50,095 nucleotides of DNA from an uncultured Bacteroidales bacterium (GTDB lineage: Bacteria; Bacteroidota; Bacteroidia; Bacteroidales; P3). The stretch spans positions 1-50,095 of the forward strand of contig CAJONE010000011.1 of the NCBI GenBank assembly GCA_905235855.1, given 5' to 3'. The translations under genes were made by a program, and so were the position numbers. Shown here one piece after another: positions 26,434-35,769 of this stretch. Below the pieces are notes generated by a model, which was given only the letters and a program-made list of their open reading frames with translations, did not search any database and had not been told where the DNA came from. Within the stretch, counting starts at the first letter, position 1, and each line of letters starts with the position of its first letter.

Positions 26434-27819
26434 ATGAAAAAAATCCTTCTAGCGTTCGCAAGCATCATCCTTCTTTGGGGATGCAACTCCACCGACAAAG
26501 GAGAACTGGTGGGAGTTCAAAACCGTCCGTATTTTGAGGATATCGACCTCCGCGGTATGGTTTTCATCGCACAAGGCAATTTCAGCATGGGCGCTGGTAC
26601 GCAGAACACAACCTACGGTACACCATCCCAACCGCGCACCATGCAGGTAACCTCGTTTTTTATGGACGAAACCGAAATCACAAACAACGAATACCGTCAG
26701 TTTGTCAATTTCGTGACCGACTCTATCGCACGTCGCATGCTTGGCGAGGCTGGCATGGAAGGATTCCTGATTGAGGAAGATCAATACGGCGAACCCATCG
26801 AACCTGCCCTTCTCAACAAGAAAACAAAAATCCGCTGGGACGATCAGGAAACACGCGAGGCTCTCGAAGACCTCTATTATGCTGAGAAAGACCGTTTCTA
26901 TCATCGTCGTGCCCTCGATCCGTCGAAACTCAATTTCGAATACTATTGGATAAACTACGACGGACGCAACAATGCAAAACACGGCGACGGTGCCGCTCTT
27001 AAGGAAGAGAATAGCAATATCAAAGAGGAATACCGCGGTTCCATGTTCACCAGCCGTCCTAAAGGACTTAACAGCCGCAGCGCCTTTATCAAAAAAGAGG
27101 TAGTCAACATTTATCCCGATACGCTCTGCTGGGTTCACGACTATACCTATAGTATGAACGAGGACTTCACACGCCAATACTTCAAATCACCCGCCTACGA
27201 CAACTATCCAGTAGTCGGCGTCAGTTGGGTTCAAGCAAAGGCTTTCTGTCTCTGGCGTTCCAACTACCTGAACAACTATCTTGAAAGCATCGACTATACC
27301 GAAATGAACGACTTTCGCCTTCCAACCGAAGCCGAATGGGAATACGCAGCTCGCGGCGGTATGTCACAACAGTCCTATCCTTGGGGCGGTCCTTACGTCC
27401 GCAACCCGAACGGGTGTTTTCTCGCCAACTACGAACCCCTTAAAGGTGCTTACGACGACGACGGCGGTGTGAAAACACTTATGGTCGGCCACTACGCCCC
27501 AAACGACTATGGTCTGTATGATATGTCGGGCAACGTTTCAGAGTGGTGCCTCGATGCCTACAACGAAGCCACATACATCGTAACCAATGCGCTCTCCCCC
27601 TACTACAACTACGATGCCCAAGACGATGCGCCTCTCGCTATGAAACGTAAAGTAATACGCGGTGGTTCGTGGAAAGACCAGAAATTCTTCATCCAGGTTC
27701 AAACTCGCACTTACGAGTTTCAGGACACCAGCAAGTCATACATCGGTTTCCGCTGCGTGCAACCCTACTTGGGTCGCGTAAAGGGCGACAACCTCAAATC
27801 GGCATCCAACGTATACTAA
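26434..27819 (+). CDS. gldK: T9SS outer-membrane lipoprotein GldK (PorK)
   Basis: A 461-residue lipoprotein: signal peptide ending in the lipobox LWGC. An FGE-sulfatase fold follows (GMVFIAQGNFSMG, DETEITNNEYRQFVNF, VVGVSWVQAKAFCLWRS, FRLPTEAEWEYAARGG, GLYDMSGNVSEWCLDA, VIRGGSWKD, YIGFRCV). GldK with GldN forms the large ring under the outer membrane in T9SS. The start ATG at 26434 is chosen over an in-frame TTG eight codons upstream because it gives a standard lipoprotein signal. Gene order porP-gldK-L-M-N is the canonical one. Confidence 0.96.
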   Translation: MKKILLAFASIILLWGCNSTDKGELVGVQNRPYFEDIDLRGMVFIAQGNFSMGAGTQNTTYGTPSQPRTMQVTSFFMDETEITNNEYRQFVNFVTDSIARRMLGEAGMEGFLIEEDQYGEPIEPALLNKKTKIRWDDQETREALEDLYYAEKDRFYHRRALDPSKLNFEYYWINYDGRNNAKHGDGAALKEENSNIKEEYRGSMFTSRPKGLNSRSAFIKKEVVNIYPDTLCWVHDYTYSMNEDFTRQYFKSPAYDNYPVVGVSWVQAKAFCLWRSNYLNNYLESIDYTEMNDFRLPTEAEWEYAARGGMSQQSYPWGGPYVRNPNGCFLANYEPLKGAYDDDGGVKTLMVGHYAPNDYGLYDMSGNVSEWCLDAYNEATYIVTNALSPYYNYDAQDDAPLAMKRKVIRGGSWKDQKFFIQVQTRTYEFQDTSKSYIGFRCVQPYLGRVKGDNLKSASNVY

Positions 27820-27885
27820 ACATAGCCGACTCCTGATTGCAAAAACATACATCAAACAATAAGTAACACTAAAACACAAAAAACT

Positions 27886-28779
27886 ATGAGCTTTATTAGC
27901 CGACTTGTACGCAGTAAGTCTTACAAAACTTTCATGGGCTATCTGTACGGATGGGGTGCTGGTATCGTTATTTTCGGTGCCCTGTTCAAAATCAACCACT
28001 GGCCTGGTGGTACCATTATGCTTATCATCGGCATGGGTACAGAAGTTATAATTTTCTTTATGTCGGCATTTGAACCGCCACACAAAGAATTCGACTGGAC
28101 TCTCGTCTATCCGCAACTGGCAGGTATGGAGCATACCGGAGAGGAAGGGCTATCTGTGCCCGAAGGCGAGATGTCAGAAAACCCAGAAGCATTGCTTGAG
28201 ACTCAAACTCCAGAACTGATAGAAGCGGCAGACCCGCTCACACAGCAACTCAACAAGATGCTTGAGGATGCCAACATCAGCCCCGAACTAATCGAACGAC
28301 TCGGTGTCGGGATGAGCAACCTCGCCGATTCGGCCGCTTCCATGAACAACATGGCAACCGCTACAGCCGCCACTGACAAGTTTGTGTCAAACATGGACAC
28401 CGCTGCCGAACAGGCCGGACTCCTTTATCAAAGCATGAAAGATGCACCCGAAGCAGTGGCAACACTATCAAACATTTATAAAGAGACCGCCCAATCACTC
28501 AGTGCCGGTGACGTTTCGTATGTCGATGAGATGAAGAAAATGGCCAGCAGCCTGTCTTCCATCAATGCCATGTACGAGATGCAGCTTCAGAACTCCACAG
28601 CTCAGCTCGAAGCGACTAAAGAGGTTCAGGACAAGATGCAGAGCATGATGAATAACTTTGCCGACAGCGCCGAGGGTGTGCTGAAATACAAACAGCAGGT
28701 CGATGCTCTCACCAAGAAAGTATCCGAACTAAACAACGTATACGGCAACATGCTTGCCGCTATGCAGACTCGTATCTAA
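27886..28779 (+). CDS. gldL: T9SS motor protein GldL (PorL)
   Basis: A 297-residue inner-membrane protein that, with GldM, forms the proton-driven rotary motor powering T9SS. Two membrane helices lie near the N-terminus (GYLYGWGAGIVIFGALF and TIMLIIGMGTEVIIFFMS). The second carries the Glu in GTEVIIFF that is essential in GldL of other species, followed by the hallmark SAFEPPHKEFDW. A long, helical cytoplasmic region extends from about 70 to the end. It lies 66 bp after gldK. Confidence 0.95.
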   Translation: MSFISRLVRSKSYKTFMGYLYGWGAGIVIFGALFKINHWPGGTIMLIIGMGTEVIIFFMSAFEPPHKEFDWTLVYPQLAGMEHTGEEGLSVPEGEMSENPEALLETQTPELIEAADPLTQQLNKMLEDANISPELIERLGVGMSNLADSAASMNNMATATAATDKFVSNMDTAAEQAGLLYQSMKDAPEAVATLSNIYKETAQSLSAGDVSYVDEMKKMASSLSSINAMYEMQLQNSTAQLEATKEVQDKMQSMMNNFADSAEGVLKYKQQVDALTKKVSELNNVYGNMLAAMQTRI

Positions 28780-28872
28780 TTTTTTAGTGTTCGACATCGC
28801 GCCAATACAAGACGATGTCAAGGAATTCAAAAGAAATTAACACAATCAACCACTAAAAAAGAAAGATAGAAT

Positions 28873-30564
28873 ATGGGTGCAACAAACTGCCCGGAAACCC
28901 CGAGGCAAAAAATGATACAAATGATGTACATCGTGTACACCGCAATGTTGGCTCTAAACGTGTCAGCCGAGGTGCTTGCCGGTTTTAAAACGGTAGGCGA
29001 TGCCATCAACGTCTCCAATATAGCCATCACCGACAAAGTCAACGACTTCTATGCCGGGTTCGAGGAGGCCTACAAAAACAACCCTGAAAAAACACAGGAC
29101 AGCTGGGACAAGGCAAAACTAATCCACGCCGAAACCCAGGAATTACTGCGATATGTCGATACCCTTCGCCATGGTTTCTTTGCCTACATTCAAGGTTCGG
29201 TCAGCTACACCAATGCCGATGGCAAGAGTGTCACGCTAAAACTGCTCGACGAAAACAAACAACCTTTGTTCGACACCGTCCGAAAGGCACTTATCGAGGG
29301 TAAATTTGACTGTATGACCAAGGCGGACGACACACATGGCGGCGCCACCTACTTCCTTAGCCCCGAAGACGGAAGTGGTTTCAGCGATGTTGACAAGGGA
29401 GCAGAAAACTGTCGTGCGGCAAAACTAAAAAAGAAAATTCTCCAGTATAAAGCGGATGTGAATAAGATTTTAGGCGAAGACTCTATCCCGCAAAAGAACA
29501 TGGGTCTTATTGTGGAGGGCAAATTCGTCAACGCCGAAAAAGATTCACTCGACTGGGAGAACTTCACATTTAACGGTACACTGGCAATTGCCGACATGGT
29601 AATACTTGCTCGTATGAAAGGTGAACTGCTGACACTCGAAAACGAAGTAATGAAGAAACTGTTCGACAAAATCAGTGCCAACGACTTCAAGTTCGACAAG
29701 GTTACGGTTCTTTCCCGTCCATCGGCCACCTACATCATACAGGGCGGAAAATACGAAACCCGAGTGAATATTGGTGCCTACGATTCACGAGCCACTTTCA
29801 CCGCCAATGTCAACGGGACAACTCTAACAAGCGACGAAACAGGTTCTGTGGTTTATTCAGCGGCATGTACCACGCCAGGAGAGAAAAAAGTGCACGGAAC
29901 AATATACGTCAAGAAAGACAGCGGCCCAGCCGAAGAATACGAATTTGACGACAGTTATTTCGTGGCGCCACCGGTGGCTGTGGTTGCTTTGACCAAAATG
30001 AACGTAGTGTATGCCGGTATTGACAATCCCGTATCGATTTCCGTACCTGGCGTAGACTCGCGCAACGTGATTCCTGTTGTGTCTGAAGGAGCCGCCACAA
30101 TAACAAAGGATCCCAACGGCAAGGCTGGTGACTATATCATCAAGGCATCCAAAATGGGTAAAATCAAGATACGCGTTGATGCCAAAATGGAAGGCGGCGG
30201 AACAAAAACCATGGGTGAGCAGTTGCTGCGTGCCAAGAAGATTCCCGCCCCTGTCCTGAAAATTGGTACATTCAAGGACGGTGACGTAGTCGACAAAAAT
30301 GCCTTGGCAGCCGTGGGCAAGATTAATGCGATCATGGACGACTTCGATTTCCAACTGCCCCCATTGAAAGTGAGTTCGTTTGAATTTCAAGTATCCGGTT
30401 CCAACTCATTCGAATTGACCGGTCAGGGCAACACTCTCAACCCCGAGATGATAAGCCGTCTGAAAAACGCAAAAAAAGGACAGAAGGTATATATCGACAA
30501 CGTGGTTGTCAAAACGCCTGACGGCCAGACCCACAAACTGAAAGCAACCTATCGATTGAAATAA
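28873..30564 (+). CDS. gldM: T9SS motor protein GldM (PorM)
   Basis: A 563-residue protein with a single N-terminal membrane helix (IQMMYIVYTAMLALNVSAEVL) inside the family start MGATNCPETPRQKM, and a long periplasmic part that spans to GldK/GldN. The Arg in PRQKM just before the helix is typical of GldM. The periplasmic part includes the four-domain rod, with the VNIGAYDSRATFT and VYAGIDNPVSISVPGV stretches of the D3/D4 domains. Length is normal. It lies 93 bp after gldL. Confidence 0.96.
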   Translation: MGATNCPETPRQKMIQMMYIVYTAMLALNVSAEVLAGFKTVGDAINVSNIAITDKVNDFYAGFEEAYKNNPEKTQDSWDKAKLIHAETQELLRYVDTLRHGFFAYIQGSVSYTNADGKSVTLKLLDENKQPLFDTVRKALIEGKFDCMTKADDTHGGATYFLSPEDGSGFSDVDKGAENCRAAKLKKKILQYKADVNKILGEDSIPQKNMGLIVEGKFVNAEKDSLDWENFTFNGTLAIADMVILARMKGELLTLENEVMKKLFDKISANDFKFDKVTVLSRPSATYIIQGGKYETRVNIGAYDSRATFTANVNGTTLTSDETGSVVYSAACTTPGEKKVHGTIYVKKDSGPAEEYEFDDSYFVAPPVAVVALTKMNVVYAGIDNPVSISVPGVDSRNVIPVVSEGAATITKDPNGKAGDYIIKASKMGKIKIRVDAKMEGGGTKTMGEQLLRAKKIPAPVLKIGTFKDGDVVDKNALAAVGKINAIMDDFDFQLPPLKVSSFEFQVSGSNSFELTGQGNTLNPEMISRLKNAKKGQKVYIDNVVVKTPDGQTHKLKATYRLK

Positions 30565-30583
30565 TCAATTAAACACTACTGAT

Positions 30584-31468
30584 ATGAAAAAGTTATTGTT
30601 TTGCCTGAGCGTAGCCTTGTTTGTCATGGGCACAATGCAGACTAATGCACAGAACATTATCGATGCAGAGGAGTCTCACAACGACAACTTTTATGCTAAA
30701 ACATTGAGCAAAGGCAAAGAGGCCATACCGTACCAACACTTGCGCGAAAGCGACGTGGTTTGGGAGACATGTATCTGGCGTACCATAGATATGCGCGAGA
30801 AGTTCAACCAGTTCTTTTACTTCCCCACCGATCCTGAAAAAGATGTGCAGGGACGCAAAAATCTGGCAAACACTATCATTCAAGCGCTCGAAGCCGGACA
30901 GTTCGAGGTCTATGAAGATGATGAACTGAAAGTACCGCGTGATTGGGAGGCCGTTTCATCTTTGCTTAATCGAGAAGATTCAGTATATGTGCCGGGAGAA
31001 CTCGACGAATGGGGTGACGAAACCGAAGGTACTTGGCAAAAATTCCAAACAAAACTCGATGCAGCCGATATATTCGCTTTCAAACTGAAAGAGTTTTGGT
31101 ATATCGACAAACAAGACACTCGTCAGAAAGTGCGCATCGTCGGTTTGGCTTTAGTCTATCAGCAGTGCAAAGAACGTGAAGATGGACGTGAATGCACATC
31201 TATCGACATGTTTTGGGTTCCTATGAACGATATGCGCGTCCGCAACGCTTTAGTCAAGATAAATGCTTACGACGAGCGCAATATCGCTGCCGAACGCTCA
31301 TACGATGACATTTTCATCGACCGCTACTTCGACAGTTATATAACGCGTGAGTCGAACCGTTTCAACCGTAAGATTGAATCCTATCTGACAGGTATGGATG
31401 CCATACTCGAATCACAGGAAATCGAGACCAAACTTGGCGATATTGAATCTGACATGTGGGAGTACTAA
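30584..31468 (+). CDS. gldN: T9SS periplasmic protein GldN (PorN)
   Basis: A 294-residue secreted protein (signal peptide about 1-22, ending MQTNAQ) that pairs with GldK in the T9SS ring. Family blocks seen are LRESDVVWETCIWRTIDMRE, FNQFFYFPTD, EVYEDDELKVP, the middle IFAFKLKEFWYIDKQDTR, DMFWVPMNDMRVRNALVK, and the terminal FNRKIESYLTGMDAILES ending in MWEY. It lies 19 bp after gldM and is followed by a strong terminator, which ends the operon. Confidence 0.95.
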   Translation: MKKLLFCLSVALFVMGTMQTNAQNIIDAEESHNDNFYAKTLSKGKEAIPYQHLRESDVVWETCIWRTIDMREKFNQFFYFPTDPEKDVQGRKNLANTIIQALEAGQFEVYEDDELKVPRDWEAVSSLLNREDSVYVPGELDEWGDETEGTWQKFQTKLDAADIFAFKLKEFWYIDKQDTRQKVRIVGLALVYQQCKEREDGRECTSIDMFWVPMNDMRVRNALVKINAYDERNIAAERSYDDIFIDRYFDSYITRESNRFNRKIESYLTGMDAILESQEIETKLGDIESDMWEY

Positions 31469-31551
31469 CAAACTTTGTCTGTCCTGAATTTGATGTTATT
31501 TCACCATTTGTATAAAAAGACTGGACGGACATAACCGATTTTTTGAACCGC

Positions 31552-31594
31552 AAAAGAGTTAAGAATTGTCGTATGCATTCTTAACTCTTTTTTT
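31552..31594 (+). terminator. Intrinsic terminator of the porP-gldKLMN operon
   Basis: A perfect 15-bp stem (31552-31566 with 31577-31591, 10-base loop) followed by a T-run to 31594, about 85 bp past gldN. Confidence 0.93.
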
Positions 31595-31694
31595 CGCTGT
31601 AGGCTGAAGAATGTAGATTATTTGACAAGACAGTCACTTGCATAAAACAGAATATTATTCAAAAGACCTATTATTCGCATATCACTCAAAAGAC

Positions 31695-32564
31695 GTGAAG
31701 CGAGTTTACATTTACATACATTTCCTGTTTTTAGCACTTGCACCAGAGCTATTACCCGCTCAAGGCGGGCAGGATGTCTATGGCAACTACTACACACGCA
31801 AATCGCTTATTGAAGGACAGGAAGCCGAGGCGTTGGTATTTGTGAGAGAGAGCGATGTCGTATGGGAAGACCGTATCTGGCGAACCATTGATTTGCGCGA
31901 AAAATTCAACCAACTGTTCTACTACCCTACAGAGCGCGAAGGGTCAATGGGACGTAAAAACCTGGCATACGTGCTATGGGATGCAGTAGTAAACAACGAG
32001 ATACAGATATACGAGGACGACGAGTTCAAAATTCCAATCGAGAACGAAGTGTTCGTGGAGCGATACACACGTGCCGACACAATAGTACTCGAAATTGTTG
32101 ACGAAAACGAGGAGTATGAGTATGAGACAATCCTTGTGCCCAAGGAGTTCAATTCGGAAGAAATCTACCAATATCGTCTCAAAGAGGCATGGTTCATAAG
32201 CAAGCAAACCACAGAGCAGGAGGTGCGGATACTCGGTCTTACGATGGTGAAAGACCTTTTTAAGGAGCATGATGGCGAACGAGACTATGTGGGTACAGTG
32301 GAACTGTTTTGGATACCGATGCAATCACGCAGTGTCAGAAATCTTTTGGCGCGCCACGAAGCCTATTTTGAGGACAATATAGCCAATCTACCTTCATGGC
32401 TGGCAATATTCAAACAGCGTCGGTTCAACTCGTTCATCACTCGCGAAACAAACCGCTTCAACCGCACGATAGGCAGCTATCTAACCGGTATCGACGCAAT
32501 TATGGAGGCTGAGGACATCGAAAACAAGCTACTCGACATAAGTATCGACATGTGGGAATACTAA
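31695..32564 (+). CDS. Second GldN-family protein (GldO-like)
   Basis: A 289-residue paralogue of GldN directly downstream of it. Shared blocks include VRESDVVWEDRIWRTIDLRE, FNQLFYYPTE, IYEDDEFKIP, VELFWIPMQSRSVRNLL, NRTIGSYLTGIDAIMEA and the MWEY terminus. The start GTG at 31695 gives a signal peptide (VYIYIHFLFLALAPELLPAQ); the longer TTG-started frame places charged residues before it. In Flavobacterium johnsoniae a GldN paralogue, GldO, lies next to GldN and is partly redundant with it, so GldO is the nearest precedent. A strong terminator separates it from gldN, so it needs its own promoter; I did not find a clear one. It has its own terminator. Confidence 0.9.
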   Translation: MKRVYIYIHFLFLALAPELLPAQGGQDVYGNYYTRKSLIEGQEAEALVFVRESDVVWEDRIWRTIDLREKFNQLFYYPTEREGSMGRKNLAYVLWDAVVNNEIQIYEDDEFKIPIENEVFVERYTRADTIVLEIVDENEEYEYETILVPKEFNSEEIYQYRLKEAWFISKQTTEQEVRILGLTMVKDLFKEHDGERDYVGTVELFWIPMQSRSVRNLLARHEAYFEDNIANLPSWLAIFKQRRFNSFITRETNRFNRTIGSYLTGIDAIMEAEDIENKLLDISIDMWEY

Positions 32565-32594
32565 AAAAGGCGGACAAGTGGTTGTCCGCCTTTT
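32565..32594. terminator. Bidirectional terminator
   Basis: A perfect 13-bp stem (32565-32577 with 32582-32594, loop GTGG). It has A-runs on the left and T-runs on the right, so it can end both the GldO-like gene (plus) and the lipoprotein gene at 32617-33237 (minus). Confidence 0.88.
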
Positions 32595-32616
32595 CAGTTC
32601 TAATGCAGTGTTGAAC

Positions 32617-33237
32617 CTACCAATAGGACACTTCTGATTCGTCCAAATGCACCCTAATTGCGATTTTCTTTCCATCCTTCAATGCGCCAGCCATGTTGAG
32701 CTCAAAACCGTCGGCTGTGGTGTGAGACGAGAACAACATACCAGAAGTGAAACATGAGGCATGTTCAATATGTTCCTCACCCACCATGCTATAGAACGTC
32801 TCACCACCTGCATCGAGTGAATAATAACCATTTTCAGGAGTAATCATTATGGCGAACTGGTTGTCGCCAACATCCTCAAGTGGGGTAACGAGATTGATAT
32901 ATTTGCCAAGATTGGGCGTACCGAGATCAAGACGAATCGAAAATGAGCTGTCAATGGCAACAATGTCGACATAGTGCGCACCAGGATCGTTATAGTCTGC
33001 ACTTTGCTGAGGGGGACGGACAGCAAGCGTGCATTCAACATTCACAGCAGAGCCGCCTACCAGTGCCTGATTGAGAGTGAGACTCGCAAACGAAGGGTCT
33101 TTGAGTATCTGCTCTTCTGGAGTCAGATTGCCAGTCGGGTCAGTGCCATTCGACGTTTGGTTGACATCATCGTCTTTGCCACACCCGGCCAGAATAACAG
33201 AAAATGCTGCAAAAAGCATTAAAAAAGTCTTTTTCAT
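32617..33237 (-). CDS. Lipoprotein of unknown function
   Basis: A 206-residue lipoprotein. The signal peptide ends in the lipobox LAGC (Cys about 19), followed by an acidic Asp triplet (GKDDD) and a Ser/Thr/Asn linker. The rest is beta-rich without a motif I recognise. It does not resemble SusD or OmpA proteins. It is a single gene, convergent with the GldO-like gene, with a shared terminator. Whether it is linked to the T9SS cannot be told from the sequence. Confidence 0.75.
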   Translation of the reverse strand: MKKTFLMLFAAFSVILAGCGKDDDVNQTSNGTDPTGNLTPEEQILKDPSFASLTLNQALVGGSAVNVECTLAVRPPQQSADYNDPGAHYVDIVAIDSSFSIRLDLGTPNLGKYINLVTPLEDVGDNQFAIMITPENGYYSLDAGGETFYSMVGEEHIEHASCFTSGMLFSSHTTADGFELNMAGALKDGKKIAIRVHLDESEVSYW

Positions 33238-33339
33238 AATCGTTTAATTTGGTTAATGAATATAGAATAAACTATGTAATATCGGTTTTATTGTCAATCA
33301 AGTTCGATTCCAATTTATTTGGCATTACTCCAAGATAAA

Positions 33340-34692
33340 TCAAACAGTAATTGCCATAAGGTCGTGTTCGAAAGCCTGAGTTATTAGTACGTTACAGAAT
33401 GTACCCGGTTTCACGACATGAGGCGGTGTGCTTGAAATTAAAATCTCATCGTCCACTTCCGGCGAATCTGATTGGGATCGTCCGATATAGTATTCCCCTT
33501 CCTTGCGATCAATCAAAACCTTCACGGACTGGCCAACAAGCCGCGAATTTTTTTCGAAAGAGATATTGTCCTGCAACGCCATCAGTTCGGCAAGGCGTCT
33601 CTGTTTTTCGTCATCTGGTATGGTATCGCCGAGAACCTCGGCGGGAGTACCTTCTTCTTTCGAATAGGCGAACGCACCGAGTCGGTCAAATCTGGCATTG
33701 GCAATAAAATCTTTTAATTCACGGAACATCTCGTCGTTCTCACCTGGATAACCTACGATAAGGGTTGTACGGAGGGTAACACCAGGCAAACGCTCACGTA
33801 TGGTGGCGAGCAACTTAAGCGTTGCCTCACGGTCAATATTGCGCTGCATCGATGCCAACATGCGAGTATTGATATGCTGAAGCGGAATGTCGAGATATTT
33901 GCATATATTATCGTGTTTAGCCATCACATCAAGCACATCGAGCGGAAAAGAAGCGGGATAGGTGTAGTGAAGCCGTATCCAATCGGCACCACACTCGGTG
34001 GCAAGGCGGTCAAGAAGCCATGCCAAACGACGTTCACCGTAAAGGTCGATGCCGTAGAAAGTGGTGTCCTGCGCCACAACGAGCAATTCCTTTACACCCG
34101 TGGCCACCAAATGCTTTGCCTCTGCAATTATTTCGTCGACCGGTCTTGAAACATGTCTCCCTCGAATTAGCGGGATGGCGCAATAGGAACAAGACCGGTT
34201 GCAGCCCTCTGAGATCTTAAGATAGGCATAGTGCGAGGGCGTGCTTTGGAGACGCGACGGATTTAAATGAGAGTTCGGGCTCAAGGTAGTGACAGAAAAC
34301 GAACCATCAGATTTGGTTGGATAAAATTGTGAAGTGCCATACGCAACAACATATTCAGCAATCATTTGCCATTCGTGTACTCCAAACCACGCATCAACAT
34401 CAGGAAGTTCTTTCTTCAGGTCATGTTTATAACGTTCAACGAGACAACCAACCACTATAAGCAAGCGTTTTTTTCGGCCTCGTTGCTTTACCTCAACCTG
34501 CTGAAGGATAGTATTGACAGACTCCTCTTTTGCGTCACCAATAAATCCGCACGTGTTGATGATTACCACATCGCAGTCGTTGTGCCTACGATCGAAAAAA
34601 ACTTTAAATCCAGCATCCTTTAAGAGACCCGCAAGATTTTCAGAATCGACTGTATTTTTAGAGCAACCGAGAGTAATAACATTAACATTCAT
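33340..34692 (-). CDS. rimO: Ribosomal protein S12 methylthiotransferase RimO
   Basis: A 450-residue radical SAM enzyme that adds a methylthio group to an aspartate of ribosomal protein S12. The N-terminal UPF0004 domain starts MNVNVITLGCSKN. The radical SAM cluster motif is EGCNRSCSYCAIPLIRG. A C-terminal TRAM domain lies around LIDRKEGEYYIGRSQSDSPE. The start is 34692; a longer frame would run back into ftsY. It is 19 bp after ftsY and probably co-transcribed with it. Confidence 0.95.
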   Translation of the reverse strand: MNVNVITLGCSKNTVDSENLAGLLKDAGFKVFFDRRHNDCDVVIINTCGFIGDAKEESVNTILQQVEVKQRGRKKRLLIVVGCLVERYKHDLKKELPDVDAWFGVHEWQMIAEYVVAYGTSQFYPTKSDGSFSVTTLSPNSHLNPSRLQSTPSHYAYLKISEGCNRSCSYCAIPLIRGRHVSRPVDEIIAEAKHLVATGVKELLVVAQDTTFYGIDLYGERRLAWLLDRLATECGADWIRLHYTYPASFPLDVLDVMAKHDNICKYLDIPLQHINTRMLASMQRNIDREATLKLLATIRERLPGVTLRTTLIVGYPGENDEMFRELKDFIANARFDRLGAFAYSKEEGTPAEVLGDTIPDDEKQRRLAELMALQDNISFEKNSRLVGQSVKVLIDRKEGEYYIGRSQSDSPEVDDEILISSTPPHVVKPGTFCNVLITQAFEHDLMAITV

Positions 34693-34711
34693 AGAGTTAC
34701 TCGGAATATCA

Positions 34712-35689
34712 TTATTGGACCGCCGATGTCTGGGTTTCGAAAAGCGAGTCGACAAAAGCAGTCGGATCGAACACTTGCAAGTCGGTCATCTGTTCACCAA
34801 GGCCAATATAGCGAACCGGTATCTTGAACTGGTCGCAAATGCCTATAGCCACACCACCCTTGGCAGTACCGTCGAGCTTAGTGAGGGCGAGAGCATTGAC
34901 CTCGGTAGCAGCGGTGAACTGGCGAGCTTGCTCAACAGCATTCTGACCGGTGCTGGCATCCAGAACCAGCAAGACCTCATGGGGAGCGTCAGATACGAGT
35001 TTCTGCATAACCTTACGAATCTTGGTAAGCTCGTTCATGAGGCCAATCTTATTGTGCAATCGTCCGGCTGTATCAATGATAACAACGTCAATGTTTTTGG
35101 ACAGAGCCGACTGTAGAGTGTCGTAGGCAACCGAAGCAGGGTCGGCATTCATACCCTGCTGAACAATAGGCACACCAACTCTTTCGGACCATATAGTAAG
35201 CTGCTCAACGGCGGCAGCACGGAAAGTGTCGGAAGCACCGAGCATAACCGACTTGCCAGCCTGTTTGAACTGGTATGCAAGTTTGCCGATAGTGGTGGTT
35301 TTACCAACACCATTAACACCCACCACAAGTATCACGTAGGGCTTGTGCGGCAAAGGTTGGCCGAAATCAGACGGGACGTTATTGTCGTCTTGCTTCAAGA
35401 GCGTAGCGATCTCTGCCTTGAGGATTGAATTGAGCTCGGATGTGCTGATATATCGATCGCGTTTAATGCGCTGTTGCAGGCGCTCTATGATTTTGAGCGT
35501 GGTTTCGACACCAACATCTGCACTGATGAGTGTTTCTTCAAGATTATCGAGGACACTGTCGTCTACGGTAGAACGACCAGCAATAGCCTTGGTGAGTCGT
35601 GTAAGGAGATTCTCCTTGGTTTTTCCGAGGCCTTTGTCGAGTGTCTCTTTCTGTTTTGACTTGTCTTTACCAAAGGGGAACCATGACAT
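34712..35689 (-). CDS. ftsY: Signal recognition particle receptor FtsY
   Basis: A 325-residue SRP receptor GTPase that docks SRP-ribosome complexes at the membrane. An N-terminal helical N domain is followed by the GTPase domain with VVGVNGVGKTTTIGKLA, LGASDTFRAAAVEQL, VIIDTAGRLHNK and ALTKLDGTAKGG. The acidic A domain is almost absent, as in many Bacteroidota, so the protein begins MSWFPFGKDKSKQKE. The start is 35689. It is upstream of rimO on the same strand. Confidence 0.95.
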   Translation of the reverse strand: MSWFPFGKDKSKQKETLDKGLGKTKENLLTRLTKAIAGRSTVDDSVLDNLEETLISADVGVETTLKIIERLQQRIKRDRYISTSELNSILKAEIATLLKQDDNNVPSDFGQPLPHKPYVILVVGVNGVGKTTTIGKLAYQFKQAGKSVMLGASDTFRAAAVEQLTIWSERVGVPIVQQGMNADPASVAYDTLQSALSKNIDVVIIDTAGRLHNKIGLMNELTKIRKVMQKLVSDAPHEVLLVLDASTGQNAVEQARQFTAATEVNALALTKLDGTAKGGVAIGICDQFKIPVRYIGLGEQMTDLQVFDPTAFVDSLFETQTSAVQ

Positions 35690-35769
35690 GAGTATACGAA
35701 TTTGTGAATATTGGTAAACAAACAATGAGCATCAGATTATGCAAATAACAGCCATTGTTTCATAAACAA

